From Pseudomonas sp. PD9R (GTDB lineage Bacteria > Pseudomonadota > Gammaproteobacteria > Pseudomonadales > Pseudomonadaceae): a stretch of DNA of 64,000 nt. Numbering within the stretch: the stretch's first letter is position 1; each line of letters opens with the position of its first letter. Below the pieces are notes generated by a model. It searched no databases, was not told the DNA's origin, and saw only the letters and a program-made list of their open reading frames with translations. A program made the translations under genes and the position numbers. Positions 1-11,100 of this stretch are shown here, piece after piece. The stretch is from the NCBI RefSeq assembly GCF_019200975.1, contig NZ_JAHTMR010000004.1:62001-126000 (forward strand). Direction: 5' to 3'.

Positions 1-609
1 ACCTTTGGTCATGAAGCCCAAGCCGCAGGCAAATCCCAACAGTACCCAGGCACCCAACCGACCGCGTGTGGTACGGCTGTCGATGGCAAACCACAACGCG
101 ACCAGGCTCAGGTTGACCCAGAACGTGAATTGCGGGTCCAGGTTGGCATAACCAGCCTGGCCGGCAATCAGCCCGAAACTCATGTAAAACAGCGCGCAGG
201 CGAAGCTCTTGCGTGGGTCGTTCCAGAATCGGCGGCCAATCAGATAAGCCAGCCAGACACTCAGGCCCGTGCTTAGCGCTGATGCGATGCGCACTCCGAA
301 CAGGTTGTCGCCGAACACCGCCTGCCCAATGGCGATCAGCCAGTAACCGGCGATGGGTTTTTCGAAGTAGCGAATACCCATGAAGTGCGGCGAGATCCAG
401 TCGCCGCTGAGCAGCATTTCCTGGCTGATCTGCGCATAACGGGTTTCGTCGGGAATCCACAAGCCATGGGTCATCAGCGGTAACAGGTAAAACGTCACGA
501 ATGCCAGCATCAACGCGCACAGCGTCCAGCGTTCCGTCAGCGGTAGTGTTCGGGTGTAGCGACGGGACAAGCGGCCAGCAGATTCGGGCAACGGGGGAAT
601 GGACGTCAT
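1..609 (-). CDS. arnT: Undecaprenyl phosphate-alpha-L-Ara4N transferase, N-terminal part (cut by window edge)
   Basis: Inner-membrane GT-C glycosyltransferase that moves 4-amino-4-deoxy-L-arabinose from undecaprenyl phosphate to lipid A, giving resistance to cationic peptides and polymyxin. Only the first 203 codons are present; the frame is open to base 1, so about two thirds of the roughly 550-residue family length lies outside. A first membrane segment is followed by the family's periplasmic loop with [12 protein letters not shown] and the [12 protein letters not shown] stretch, the acidic (DE) pair being the expected catalytic region. The ATG at 609 follows an AAGG-type ribosome site. It lies 118 bases downstream of the histidine phosphatase gene on the same strand. 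No arnBCAD genes are visible here, so the donor-making enzymes must be elsewhere. Recognition is by sequence memory and is confident. Confidence 0.9.
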   Translation of the reverse strand, partial: MTSIPPLPESAGRLSRRYTRTLPLTERWTLCALMLAFVTFYLLPLMTHGLWIPDETRYAQISQEMLLSGDWISPHFMGIRYFEKPIAGYWLIAIGQAVFGDNLFGVRIASALSTGLSVWLAYLIGRRFWNDPRKSFACALFYMSFGLIAGQAGYANLDPQFTFWVNLSLVALWFAIDSRTTRGRLGAWVLLGFACGLGFMTKG

Positions 610-727
610 GACTTGGCCTTGGCGCGGAAGAAGTTGCTGGGTTCTGCAAATTAGTTGTTTGCGCGCAATTTGAATCTGCGCCAGTACATTGCAGTAATCA
701 TTCAATTAATGGTGTGGGTTAAATGGC

Positions 728-1396
728 TTACTTCACAACTACTGCGTGCCAGTCTTCGGCATTGATTATGCCCAGCACTTGAAGCTGGCCATCGTCTGCA
801 ATGTGGACAAATAACGAACTACCATACTCACTGGTAGCGGCGTGTTTGAAACCGGTCTGGGCTTCAAAGTCACCGATACAACCGCTATGCGTCACCAGCA
901 CCAGATTGTGCCCGGCACGCTTGTGCGCCACGACGTCGTTGCGCAACGTGCTGCCACAACTGGCCAGCCACTCCTGGGTTTGCGCGTCTTTGCCAAACAT
1001 GTAGTGTGCGGTTTGCACCGTGCGGGTAACCGGACTGGTCAAGACCTCAGCCTGCGTCATCCCCAGGCGCAAAAAGCCTTGACCTACCGCCACGGCGGAG
1101 TCGCTGCCGATGCGGGTAATGCCGTCAGCAGGCCCCAGGCACGGGTGGCTGGAACGGTCGCAGCGCTCGGCATGGCGAACCAGAACCACCACCTCGCCAG
1201 CCTCCCATTGCTGCAACAGTTGAGCCCTGACGTGCGGGTCAACGCTCGCCAGGTTGGCGGGCGATCTCGGCCACCAGGCAAAACCTGTGACCAGCGCAAT
1301 GACCAGCAAGGCGCCGACGATGACTACCAGTACTTTCAAGAGCCGCTGCGCCTTTGCAGGGCGGGGCGAACGTGCGTTCGATGTGGCGTTGACCAA
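728..1396 (-). CDS. Membrane-anchored histidine phosphatase (Ais/PmrG-like)
   Basis: Histidine phosphatase superfamily protein of 222 residues from the proposed start. An N-terminal basic stretch and one hydrophobic segment (about residues 18-40) should anchor it in the inner membrane with the catalytic domain in the periplasm. The catalytic motif VLVRHAERCD is clear, and the second conserved histidine is in LVTHSGCIGDF near the C-terminus. In enterobacteria the related Ais/PmrG phosphatase acts on phosphorylated LPS core heptose and lies next to the arn operon; the neighbouring arnT supports a similar lipopolysaccharide role, but that is inference. No ATG precedes the membrane segment. I prefer the TTG at 1396, which has an AGGTGG site seven bases upstream; the frame stays open to a TTG at 1450. 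Confidence 0.72.
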   Translation of the reverse strand: MVNATSNARSPRPAKAQRLLKVLVVIVGALLVIALVTGFAWWPRSPANLASVDPHVRAQLLQQWEAGEVVVLVRHAERCDRSSHPCLGPADGITRIGSDSAVAVGQGFLRLGMTQAEVLTSPVTRTVQTAHYMFGKDAQTQEWLASCGSTLRNDVVAHKRAGHNLVLVTHSGCIGDFEAQTGFKHAATSEYGSSLFVHIADDGQLQVLGIINAEDWHAVVVK

Positions 1397-1624
1397 GTTT
1401 TTTCCACCTGCCGGGGCGCATTTGAATGGTTGTAAAAGAACAGAATTCAAACAACGCTAAATGCTCGCCCTGAAACTAAGATGAGCGAATTAGATGCAGG
1501 AGAAACTAAAACTCTGCGGGTGGCGGAGGGGTGAAATGAATGTGAAAAAATTGCAATGACGGATAAGAGGGTTACTTAGTTAGTTATTGGTAACTTTTAT
1601 CTTTTACTTGATTATGCAAGATGG

Positions 1625-1653
1625 GCTCAGCGACGATCGAGTCGTCGCTGAGC
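1625..1653. terminator. Perfect hairpin just after pqiC
   Basis: Perfect inverted repeat with 12-base arms (GCTCAGCGACGA / TCGTCGCTGAGC) and a 5-base loop, 22 bases beyond the pqiC stop. It is placed like a terminator for the pqi operon (minus strand), but there is no clear U-run on either side, so it may be an RNA-stabilising 3' hairpin instead. The rest of the gap 1397-1675 shows no gene. Confidence 0.5.
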
Positions 1654-1675
1654 AAAGCGGAAGAAGTGAGGGGGC

Positions 1676-2221
1676 TCAGACCGATGGGCAACCAGAATGC
1701 GCGCCTGAAGCGCCTTGGCTGATCAGCGCAGCCAGGCGTTTAACGTTGGCCTGTTGTGCCACCACCAAATCATCGATGGATGACCCGGAAGGGGTCTGTA
1801 GTGTGCTGCGGCACGTCATCAAAATGTCCTCTCCACTGCGCAAACGCCATTTCACATCAATCAGCCCGTACTGCCCGGGAATCGAATCGAAGCGCTGTAC
1901 CTCAATGCGCACTGACACTTTGCGTTGCGGGTTGCTGTTGACCATCTGATCGCGCAGGGCGCTGCGCAATTCATCCACCAGGCTCGCACCCCACCATTCG
2001 GTTTCGAGGATCGCCATGCCTGTATTGCCCTGGCGCACAACAATCTGTGGGCGATCGACCTGGGGCGGGACAATCAGGCTTTCGATCTGGATATCCGTCG
2101 TTGCCCTTGTATTGCCGCTCATCTGCGCCGGGGTCAAGGTGTGGAACTGGATCGGATCACTGCGGCAAGCGGCGAGCAATGACAACGTAGCGATCAGCGC
2201 AATCTTCAGCGGAAAAGCCAT
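1676..2221 (-). CDS. pqiC: PqiC-type outer-membrane lipoprotein
   Basis: ABC-type transport auxiliary lipoprotein of 181 residues, the outer-membrane partner of PqiB in the Pqi intermembrane lipid transport bridge. The signal peptide ends in a lipobox (SLLAAC), so the mature protein starts with a lipidated cysteine; the PqiC/YmbA domain follows (FHTLTP near the start, then IQIESLIVPPQVDRPQIV). The start at 2221 is chosen because AGGAG stands eight bases upstream; an upstream in-frame ATG at 2242 overlaps the pqiB stop and lacks a site. It is 17 bases downstream of pqiB and is the last gene of the operon. Length and context match the family. Confidence 0.88.
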   Translation of the reverse strand: MAFPLKIALIATLSLLAACRSDPIQFHTLTPAQMSGNTRATTDIQIESLIVPPQVDRPQIVVRQGNTGMAILETEWWGASLVDELRSALRDQMVNSNPQRKVSVRIEVQRFDSIPGQYGLIDVKWRLRSGEDILMTCRSTLQTPSGSSIDDLVVAQQANVKRLAALISQGASGAHSGCPSV

Positions 2222-2238
2222 GGGTGATGCTCCTGTGG

Positions 2239-3915
2239 TCATTTGCTCGGTGGTCCTTGCATATCCATTGGCGCGGCATTGTCGGGGCGGCCGCGAATCA
2301 GCGATTCCGGATGCCGTCCCAGGTAGTCCGCGAGGTCACGCAAGGAGCGCGATGTACGCCCCAACTCTTCCAGGGTCTGGTTCAGCTTCTCCCGTTGGGG
2401 CGAATCGTCGGCAAGGGTAGAACCGGCCGATTTCAGCGTCGTATTGGCCGATTGCAGGGTCTTGCTCAAGTCCGACAGTGTGTTTTGCACGCCGGGCAGG
2501 GTCTTGGCGTTGAACTGCCCCAGACTTTTACGCAGTTCCACGAGGTTGCCGTCGAGGTTACCGGCAATACGTTCCACCGGCAGTTTGTTGATCCTGTCGA
2601 CCATGGCTTCAAGTTTTTCCTGCAATTGCTCCAGGCTGCCAGGGACGGTGGGAATACGGATCGGGCGAGCGTTCTGATCGAAAACGACCTTCTCTGCTTT
2701 GGGGTAGAAGTCCAGGGAGATATAGAGCTGGCCGGTCAGAAGATTACCGGTGCGCGCCTGGGCGCGCAGGCCGTTTTCGATGAGCGTACCGACCACACGT
2801 ACCGAGCCAGCTTCATCGTTGGGGTCATGATTCAGCGTCTCGAGCATTTTGGTGTGCGCCCGGCCCAGCCTCTGCGGATAAATGACTACACCAACGTTAA
2901 GCGGGAAACTGCGGGTCTGCTCGTCAAAATCCAGATTGACCGACACCACCCTGCCGATTTCCACACCCCGAAACTCGACCGGCGCATCAATCTTGAGCCC
3001 ACGCAGCGCCTGATCGAAGCGCAAGGTCATGAACTGCGCCTTGCCATTGGGCGGGGCCAGGGCGGTTTGCTGGTCTTCGAACAGTTCGTAGGCATACTCT
3101 TCGGCGGCCGGCTTATCGTTGGGGTTGTAGTCGGGTGCGCGGAAGGCAATGCCGCCCACCAACAAGGCCGATAACGACTCGGTCTTCACCGCAAAACCAT
3201 TGGCACCAACGTTTACGTCAATTCCGCTGGCGTTCCAGAAACGGGTGTTTTCGGTGACATAGGCATCATTGGGGGCGTGGATGAACAACTCAATGTTGAC
3301 GCCTTTTCCGTCTGGGTCCAGCGCGTAGGCCACTACCTGGCCTACCGGAATCTTGCGGTAGTAGACCGGCGACCCAATGTCCAGTGACCCCAGATCCTGC
3401 GTATGCAAGGTGAAGCGTTTGCCCGGCTCGCCATAGGTAATGGGTGGCGGGTTTTCCAGGCCATTGAAATTTTTCGAGCGCCCATTGGCCTGGCCGATGT
3501 CAGCGCCGATGTAGTCCCCGGACAGCAGGGTGTCGATGCCCGACACCCCGCCAGCACCGATGCGCGGGCGCACCACCCAGTATTGCGAATCTTCGCGGGT
3601 GAAACTCTCCGCCTGTTTGGCCAGTTTGATCGTGGCGTTAACGCTCTTCTGGTCGTTACTCAGTTCCACGTCGGTGACTTGGCCGATCACCACGTTGCGG
3701 TACTTGACCTCGGTCTTGTTGGCGGTCAGGCCATCACCGGTCTTGAAGGTGATGGTGATGGTCGGCCCTTCCTGCAGCATGCTGTGCACCACCAGAGAAA
3801 TGCCCACCAGTACGGCGACAATCGGCACAATCCAGACCAGCGATACGCTGAAACGGCTTGTCTTGACGGGGGCCTGACCAGGATCACGCGGCCCTTCAAT
3901 GGCTTGTTGCTTCAT
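2239..3915 (-). CDS. pqiB: PqiB, MCE-domain intermembrane transport protein
   Basis: MCE-family protein (558 residues) that spans the periplasm as a hexameric tube carrying lipids between inner and outer membranes. A single N-terminal membrane helix (VSLVWIVPIVAVLVGISL) is followed by three MCE domains, beginning around residues 45, 160 and 285, each with the typical 'xYRxVxIGxV' core (KYRNVVIGQV, YYRKIPVGQV, EFRGVEIGRV), then a long helical C-terminal region (VDRINKLPVERIAGNL onward). The ATG at 3915 has a strong GAGGAGG site; the start overlaps the end of the upstream pqiA gene by 20 bases, showing translational coupling. Length and domain number match PqiB rather than the seven-domain YebT/LetB. 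Confidence 0.93.
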   Translation of the reverse strand: MKQQAIEGPRDPGQAPVKTSRFSVSLVWIVPIVAVLVGISLVVHSMLQEGPTITITFKTGDGLTANKTEVKYRNVVIGQVTDVELSNDQKSVNATIKLAKQAESFTREDSQYWVVRPRIGAGGVSGIDTLLSGDYIGADIGQANGRSKNFNGLENPPPITYGEPGKRFTLHTQDLGSLDIGSPVYYRKIPVGQVVAYALDPDGKGVNIELFIHAPNDAYVTENTRFWNASGIDVNVGANGFAVKTESLSALLVGGIAFRAPDYNPNDKPAAEEYAYELFEDQQTALAPPNGKAQFMTLRFDQALRGLKIDAPVEFRGVEIGRVVSVNLDFDEQTRSFPLNVGVVIYPQRLGRAHTKMLETLNHDPNDEAGSVRVVGTLIENGLRAQARTGNLLTGQLYISLDFYPKAEKVVFDQNARPIRIPTVPGSLEQLQEKLEAMVDRINKLPVERIAGNLDGNLVELRKSLGQFNAKTLPGVQNTLSDLSKTLQSANTTLKSAGSTLADDSPQREKLNQTLEELGRTSRSLRDLADYLGRHPESLIRGRPDNAAPMDMQGPPSK

Positions 3916-4552
3916 CCTTGACCTCCTCAAAGTGTGGGTCTTCCTGCGCCCGATCCCAGATCAGTCGCGGGTCGAAACTCATCGCTGACAGCATGGTGAA
4001 CACCACCACCAGGCCAAAGAACAGAATCCCCGGGCGCGGCTCGATATCGGCCAGCGCTTGAAACTTCACTAACGAGGCCACCAGGGCCACGACGATCACG
4101 TCGAGCATCGACCAATAGCCGATGACCTCGACGAAACGGTACATTTTTGACCGTTCCTTGAGTGCCCATTGGCTGTCACGCTGGACGGTCACCAACAACA
4201 GCGTCAGTGCGACGAACTTGATGCCGGGCACGGCGATACTCGCGATGAAGATGATCAGGGCGATGTCCCAGGCACCGGCCTCCCAAAACTCCAATACACC
4301 GCTCATGATCGTACTGTCGGCACCGTTGCCGACCATTTTGGTGTTCATTACCGGCAACAGATTGGCCGGTACGTAAAACGCCAGCGCCGTGAACATGTAG
4401 GCCCAGGTCCGGGTCAGGGAGTTGGTTTTGCGCCGGTGCAGCGGGGCATCGCAGCGCTCGCACTCGTGCGGCTGATGGGTCATGTCACACGCCATTCCGC
4501 AGGTGTGGCACAGGCAGAGGTTGAGTTCGCTGGCGAGGGGAGGCCTTTTCAT
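3896..4552 (-). CDS. pqiA: PqiA-domain membrane protein (second half of split PqiA)
   Basis: Paraquat-inducible protein A domain, 218 residues, inner membrane. It opens with a zinc-ribbon-like segment (CLCHTCGM, then CERCDAPL), followed by four predicted membrane segments including YVPANLLPVMNTKM, which is the family signature. PqiA is the inner-membrane partner of PqiB. In E. coli one polypeptide has two such domains; here they are separate adjacent genes, as is common in pseudomonads. The start at 4552 overlaps the preceding stop in an ATGA arrangement; an in-frame ATG at 4564 is the alternative. Confidence 0.88.
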   Translation of the reverse strand: MKRPPLASELNLCLCHTCGMACDMTHQPHECERCDAPLHRRKTNSLTRTWAYMFTALAFYVPANLLPVMNTKMVGNGADSTIMSGVLEFWEAGAWDIALIIFIASIAVPGIKFVALTLLLVTVQRDSQWALKERSKMYRFVEVIGYWSMLDVIVVALVASLVKFQALADIEPRPGILFFGLVVVFTMLSAMSFDPRLIWDRAQEDPHFEEVKDEATSH

Positions 4553-5145
4553 ATGATTTCCCACAGTTCACGGACATCGCGCCCGGCAATGCGGATCATC
4601 ATCAGGCTGAGGATCGCCAGGGCAAACAGCCCGATACCGGGCAGGACGTCGAGCAAACCCGCCAGTTTGATCACCGCGACCATCGCTCCCAACAGACAGA
4701 CCTCCAGCATGCTCCAGGGCCTCAGGGTTTCCAGCCAGCGCATGCAGAATTTGAACCCCGGCGAGCGGCGGTTGGAGAGGGCGAAACTCAGGACCCAGAT
4801 CAGCAGCACCAGCTGGAATATCGGTGCGATGATCATCGCAATCGCCGCCACCATGGCTATGAACGTGATTGGCCCCAGACTCAGCGCCATTACCGAGTCC
4901 CAGAGCGTCGCGCTGTTTTTAAGGCCTTTGAGGCTGATGCTCATGACCGGATAGAAATTGGCGAAAATCCATAGCACCAGCGCGGTAAAGGTCAATGCCA
5001 GGCGCTGCTGCACGGTCAAACCGTTATAGCGCTGAAGCACGCCACCGCAGCGTGTGCAGAGTGTTTTTTGATGTTTGGCGAGCGTGACTTTTTCGTACAC
5101 ACAGTCGCAGTGCTCGCAGATGATCAGTGGGTCAGTCGTCGCCAT
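4549..5145 (-). CDS. pqiA: PqiA-domain membrane protein (first half of split PqiA)
   Basis: First gene of the pqi operon, 198 residues from the ATG at 5145. It has a cysteine pair pattern (CEHCDCVY, CTRCGGVL) forming a zinc-ribbon-like N-terminus, then four membrane segments with NFYPVMSISLKG, the PqiA signature. It should act with the following PqiA-domain protein as the membrane base of the PqiABC lipid transporter. The start is not well settled: the ATG has no good ribosome site, whereas a strong GAGGAGG lies about 40 bases upstream with only non-standard in-frame codons (ATT, or TTG at 5208) near it. Confidence 0.85.
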   Translation of the reverse strand: MATTDPLIICEHCDCVYEKVTLAKHQKTLCTRCGGVLQRYNGLTVQQRLALTFTALVLWIFANFYPVMSISLKGLKNSATLWDSVMALSLGPITFIAMVAAIAMIIAPIFQLVLLIWVLSFALSNRRSPGFKFCMRWLETLRPWSMLEVCLLGAMVAVIKLAGLLDVLPGIGLFALAILSLMMIRIAGRDVRELWEII

Positions 5146-5247
5146 TGGCCAAGCTCGACAGGATGCAGGAATTGATGAGCACCTCCTCAATATAGAAGTG
5201 ACTCGCAATTGAGCAAATCGAAAGGCTGAACAAGGGGATGATCTTCA

Positions 5248-5331
5248 TGTAGGAGTTGCCGAAGGCTGCGATCCTTTGATCTGGTTTTTAAAAACAAGAT
5301 CAAAAGATCGCAGCCTTCGGCAGCTCCAACA
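5248..5331. repeat. Palindromic intergenic repeat pair, family A (GCGATCTTTTGAT type)
   Basis: Two inverted arms, TGTAGGAGTTGCCGAAGG... and ...CCTTCGGCAGCTCCAACA, around an inner GCGATCcTTTGAT / ATCAAAAGATCGC pair; folds into one long hairpin. Lies between the pqi operon start and the end of the polyamine oxidoreductase gene. Confidence 0.85.
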
Positions 5332-5337
5332 GAGGTT

Positions 5338-7886
<2,549 letters not shown>

Positions 7887-9245
7887 TTAGACGCTCAGCA
7901 ACAGGAACTCACGCTCCCACGAGCTAATCACCCGCTTGAAGTTCTCGTGTTCGGCGCGTTTGACCGCGACGTAACCCCGCACGAACTTGTCACCCAGGTA
8001 ACGGCCGATGTTTTCGCACTCTTCCATTTGCGTCAGCGCGTCTTCGATGGTGATTGGCAGGCGCAGGTTGCGGCGTTCATAGGCGCGACCTTGTACGGCA
8101 GCGCTCGGTTCGATGCCTTCGACCATGCCGATGTAACCGCATAACAGGCTGGCGGCGATGGCCAGGTACGGGTTGGCGTCAGCACCTGGCAAACGGTTTT
8201 CCACGCGCATCGCGTCCGGGCTGGAAGTCGGTACGCGCAAGCCGACGGTGCGGTTTTCTTCGCCCCATTCGACGTTGACCGGTGCCGAGGTGTCCGGCAG
8301 GAAGCGGCGGAACGAGTTGACGTTCGGCGCGAACATCGGCAGCACTTTGGGGATGTATTTTTGCAGGCCGCCAATGTGATGCAGGAACAACTGGCTCATC
8401 TGGCCGTCGGCGTCGGCGAAAATCGGCTGGCCGGTGGCGATGTCGACCACGCTCTGGTGAATATGCATCGCGCTGCCGGGCTCGTCGCCAATCGGTTTGG
8501 CCATGAAAGTCGCGGTCACGTTGTGCTTGAGCGCCGCTTCACGCAGGGTGCGCTTGAACACGGTGATCTGGTCCGCCAGGTCCAGCGCGTCGCCGTGACG
8601 GAAGTTGATTTCCATCTGCGCCGGGCCGTCTTCGTGGATCAGCGTATCGAGGTCCAGGCCCTGAAGTTCGCACCAGTCATAGACGTCTTCGAACAGTGGA
8701 TCGAATTCGTTGGCGGCATCGATGGAGAACGACTGACGTCCACTTTCCGCACGGCCCGAACGGCCCAGCGGCGCCTTCAACGGCAAATCCGGGTCTTCGC
8801 AACGCTGGGTCAGGTAGAACTCCATTTCCGGCGCGACGATTGGCCTCCAGCCTTTGTCGGTATACAGCTGCAGGACTTTTTTCAGCACGTTGCGAGGCGA
8901 CAGTTCGATCGGGTTACCGAACTTGTCGAAGGTGTCGTGGATCACGATGGCGGTCGGCTCGATGGCCCATGGCACTACGTAAACGGCGTCGGCATCGGGC
9001 TTGCAGACCATGTCGATGTCAGCCGGGTCGAGCAGGTCGTAGTAGATGTCGTCGTCGACAAAGTCCCCGGTTACCGTTTGCAGAAGGACACTTTCCGGCA
9101 GGCGCATGCCTCGCTCATGCAGGAACTTGTTGGTGGGTGCAATTTTGCCGCGTGCAATGCCGGTCAGGTCGCTGACAACGCACTCGACTTCGGTAATCTT
9201 GTGATCTTTCAGCCAAGTGAACAGCTGATCGAAAGGGACATTCAT
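7887..9245 (-). CDS. Gamma-glutamylpolyamine synthetase (glutamine synthetase family)
   Basis: Glutamine-synthetase-fold ligase of 452 residues, of the PuuA/PauA group that joins glutamate to putrescine or related polyamines with ATP. The N-terminal beta-grasp domain contains ECVVSDLTGIARGK; the catalytic domain has APEMEFYL, the metal/ATP motif EDGPAQMEINFRHGD, KPIGDEPGSAMHIHQSV and the C-terminal NRLPGADANPYLA. The start at 9245 has GAGG nearby; a longer in-frame start at 9293 has no site. It is the first gene of the minus-strand polyamine operon and is divergent from the AraC regulator at 9407. Which polyamine it prefers is not visible. Confidence 0.9.
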   Translation of the reverse strand: MNVPFDQLFTWLKDHKITEVECVVSDLTGIARGKIAPTNKFLHERGMRLPESVLLQTVTGDFVDDDIYYDLLDPADIDMVCKPDADAVYVVPWAIEPTAIVIHDTFDKFGNPIELSPRNVLKKVLQLYTDKGWRPIVAPEMEFYLTQRCEDPDLPLKAPLGRSGRAESGRQSFSIDAANEFDPLFEDVYDWCELQGLDLDTLIHEDGPAQMEINFRHGDALDLADQITVFKRTLREAALKHNVTATFMAKPIGDEPGSAMHIHQSVVDIATGQPIFADADGQMSQLFLHHIGGLQKYIPKVLPMFAPNVNSFRRFLPDTSAPVNVEWGEENRTVGLRVPTSSPDAMRVENRLPGADANPYLAIAASLLCGYIGMVEGIEPSAAVQGRAYERRNLRLPITIEDALTQMEECENIGRYLGDKFVRGYVAVKRAEHENFKRVISSWEREFLLLSV

Positions 9246-9406
9246 AAAGACCTCGTTATTGGTTTTATTAACGCCAGGAGAGGCCAGTTTCATCCGCCGG
9301 ACACTTCCCCTGTAGCGCGTTGACGTCTATCTTGGGCGAGCCTTGCGGTTCCATCTATCCACTTTAATCAGCACAAAGCGCACCAAAAGAGTGCGCAAGG
9401 TCACCC

Positions 9407-10339
9407 ATGACAACGTGCAATTCATTACAGGTTCAAGCGTTCAATACCGCCGATGTCGCCGAGCAAATCCGCGCCACACCGGGTTGGGTCCAGCATTACC
9501 AGCAGATGTCGCCGGGGCATTTCGCGGGGTTGGTGCGTTATCTGGACTTGCAGGGTGTAGAGATTTACGAAGAACACATGAACACCCGGGTCGAGCAGAA
9601 TTTCAGCGCGCCGCAAGGTTCACTCGCGTTTTGTTTCGATCGCAGCGACAACGCGCTGTATGTGTTGAATGGTGAAAGCCGCAACATCTGGATCACCCCG
9701 GAGAACTATCAGGAAATCGCCGTGGTATTCGGGCCGGCGTTTGTCCAGCGCCATGCGTTGGACGTTGCCAGGCTTGAAGGTCTGTTCATGGCGCCGCTCA
9801 ATTCGCAGCAGAACGCGCTGTTCAGTCGCTGGCTTAGCGGCACCCTGACGCGGTTGTCACAGACCTTCGACCCGCCAAGCCGCGAGGCACTGACCGAGCA
9901 GTTGCTGGACGATTGCCTGTTCATCCTCGACAACGCTTGCGTCTGTCTGGACCAAGGCGCGCTGCAGCGCCGGGCGGGGGAGCGCGCGATCATGAAACGG
10001 GTAGGGGAATGGGCGGCGGATACGCCTGAAGAACAGCTCAACCTGCTGGAGTTGTCTCAGGTTGCCGGGGTTTCACTGCGGCAATTGCAACACGCCTTCA
10101 AGACCTACACCGGCATGGCGCCGACCCAATGGCTGCGCCTGCGCCGACTCAACAGTGCCCGCCGCGAATTGCTCAGCCGCACGCCATCACAAACCACCGT
10201 GGCCGAAGTGGCGATGCATTGGTCGTTCTGGCATTTGGGGCGGTTTTCCAGCAACTACCGCGCACTGTTCAAGGAATTGCCGAGCGACACCCTGAAACGC
10301 GCGAGCGTCGTGCAACCGAGTGGACGCGGACGCCGTTAA
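9407..10339 (+). CDS. AraC-family transcriptional regulator
   Basis: 310-residue regulator with a C-terminal AraC DNA-binding domain (about residues 205-300): the first helix-turn-helix is in LSQVAGVSLRQLQHAFKTY, the second around TVAEVAMHWSFWHLGRFSSNYRALF, the usual 'GF/HLGRFSxxY' signature. The N-terminal 200 residues resemble the ligand-domain-like region of EutR-type regulators but no ligand pocket can be named. It is divergent from the gamma-glutamylpolyamine synthetase (161-base gap), so it is a candidate regulator of that operon. Its end overlaps the oppositely transcribed XRE gene by four bases. Confidence 0.85.
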   Translation: MTTCNSLQVQAFNTADVAEQIRATPGWVQHYQQMSPGHFAGLVRYLDLQGVEIYEEHMNTRVEQNFSAPQGSLAFCFDRSDNALYVLNGESRNIWITPENYQEIAVVFGPAFVQRHALDVARLEGLFMAPLNSQQNALFSRWLSGTLTRLSQTFDPPSREALTEQLLDDCLFILDNACVCLDQGALQRRAGERAIMKRVGEWAADTPEEQLNLLELSQVAGVSLRQLQHAFKTYTGMAPTQWLRLRRLNSARRELLSRTPSQTTVAEVAMHWSFWHLGRFSSNYRALFKELPSDTLKRASVVQPSGRGRR

Positions 10340-10932
10340 AAGGTCGGCGGGGTAATCACCCAGATCACCACCGCATCGACTTCGCCGGGATTGCCGTAGC
10401 GGTGCGGCTCCTGGCTGGAAAAGCTGAAGCTGTCGCCTTCATTGAGTTGAAAGTGACGATCGCCCACCCACAATTCGAAACTGCCCGACAGCAGATAACC
10501 GGCTTCTTCGCCTTCGTGGCTGTAGCTTTGCTGGCTGTAAGTGCCAGGCGGAAATCGCGAGTGGAGCATTTCCAGTTGGCGATTGGGGGTTGGGGTCAGC
10601 AGGTGATCGACGATGCCGTCTTCGTAATGCACGCTCAGGCGAGCGTTTTTGCGCACCACCACGCCGTCGTCTTCAGGGGCGGTGTTGGCTTCGCTGGCGA
10701 AGAACCACTGGATCGTTACCCCGAGGCTGCGGGCAATGTTGAACAACGCCGGAATCGACGGGTAGGCGAGGTTGCGTTCGAGTTGGCTGATGTAGCCGGC
10801 GGTCAGTTCGCTCTGTTGCGCCAGTTCCGCGAGGGTCATGCTCCGGCGTTTGCGCAGGCCGCGAATCCGCGTGCCGAGAAAATGCGGTTCGGCGGTGCCG
10901 GTTGCGGGCTGTGACTTGCTGTTGTTGCTCAT
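10336..10932 (-). CDS. XRE-cupin transcriptional regulator (PuuR-like)
   Basis: 198-residue regulator: XRE helix-turn-helix at about residues 19-75 (LRKRRSMTLAELAQQSELTAG, then ISQLERNLAYPSIPALFNIA) followed by a cupin_2 sensor domain (about 115-195; SYSHEGEEAGYLLSGSFEL). This architecture is shared by PuuR and PauR, the repressors of polyamine catabolism, and by regulators of other amine or amino-acid pathways. It faces the AraC gene tail to tail. Its position beside the gamma-glutamylpolyamine genes suggests polyamine control, but it is also codirectional with the flavoprotein gene at 11101, so the target is open. Confidence 0.87.
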   Translation of the reverse strand: MSNNSKSQPATGTAEPHFLGTRIRGLRKRRSMTLAELAQQSELTAGYISQLERNLAYPSIPALFNIARSLGVTIQWFFASEANTAPEDDGVVVRKNARLSVHYEDGIVDHLLTPTPNRQLEMLHSRFPPGTYSQQSYSHEGEEAGYLLSGSFELWVGDRHFQLNEGDSFSFSSQEPHRYGNPGEVDAVVIWVITPPTF

Positions 10933-10962
10933 GGAAAATTCCGAACCGTGGGACTACGCCCC

Positions 10963-11067
10963 TGTAGGAGCTGCCGAAGGCTGCGATCTTTTGATCTTGA
11001 TCTTCGGCGGTCTTTAGATCGCTAAAAAGACGAGGTCAAAAGATCGCAGCCTTCGGCAGCGCCTACA
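10963..11067. repeat. Palindromic repeat pair, family A
   Basis: TGTAGGAGCTGCCGAAGGCTGCGATCTTTTGAT and its inverted partner with a longer central spacer that holds an additional GATCTTCGGCGGTC segment. Between the XRE regulator and the flavoprotein gene. Confidence 0.85.
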
Positions 11068-11100
11068 GGGTGAATGTAAGGTCCCGGAGTATAAACAGGC

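Noticed and set aside
1451..1560. TTAGTTTC repeated twice upstream of the histidine phosphatase as a possible PmrA or PhoP box
   Set aside because: The spacing of 32 bases does not fit either regulator's tandem half-site pattern.
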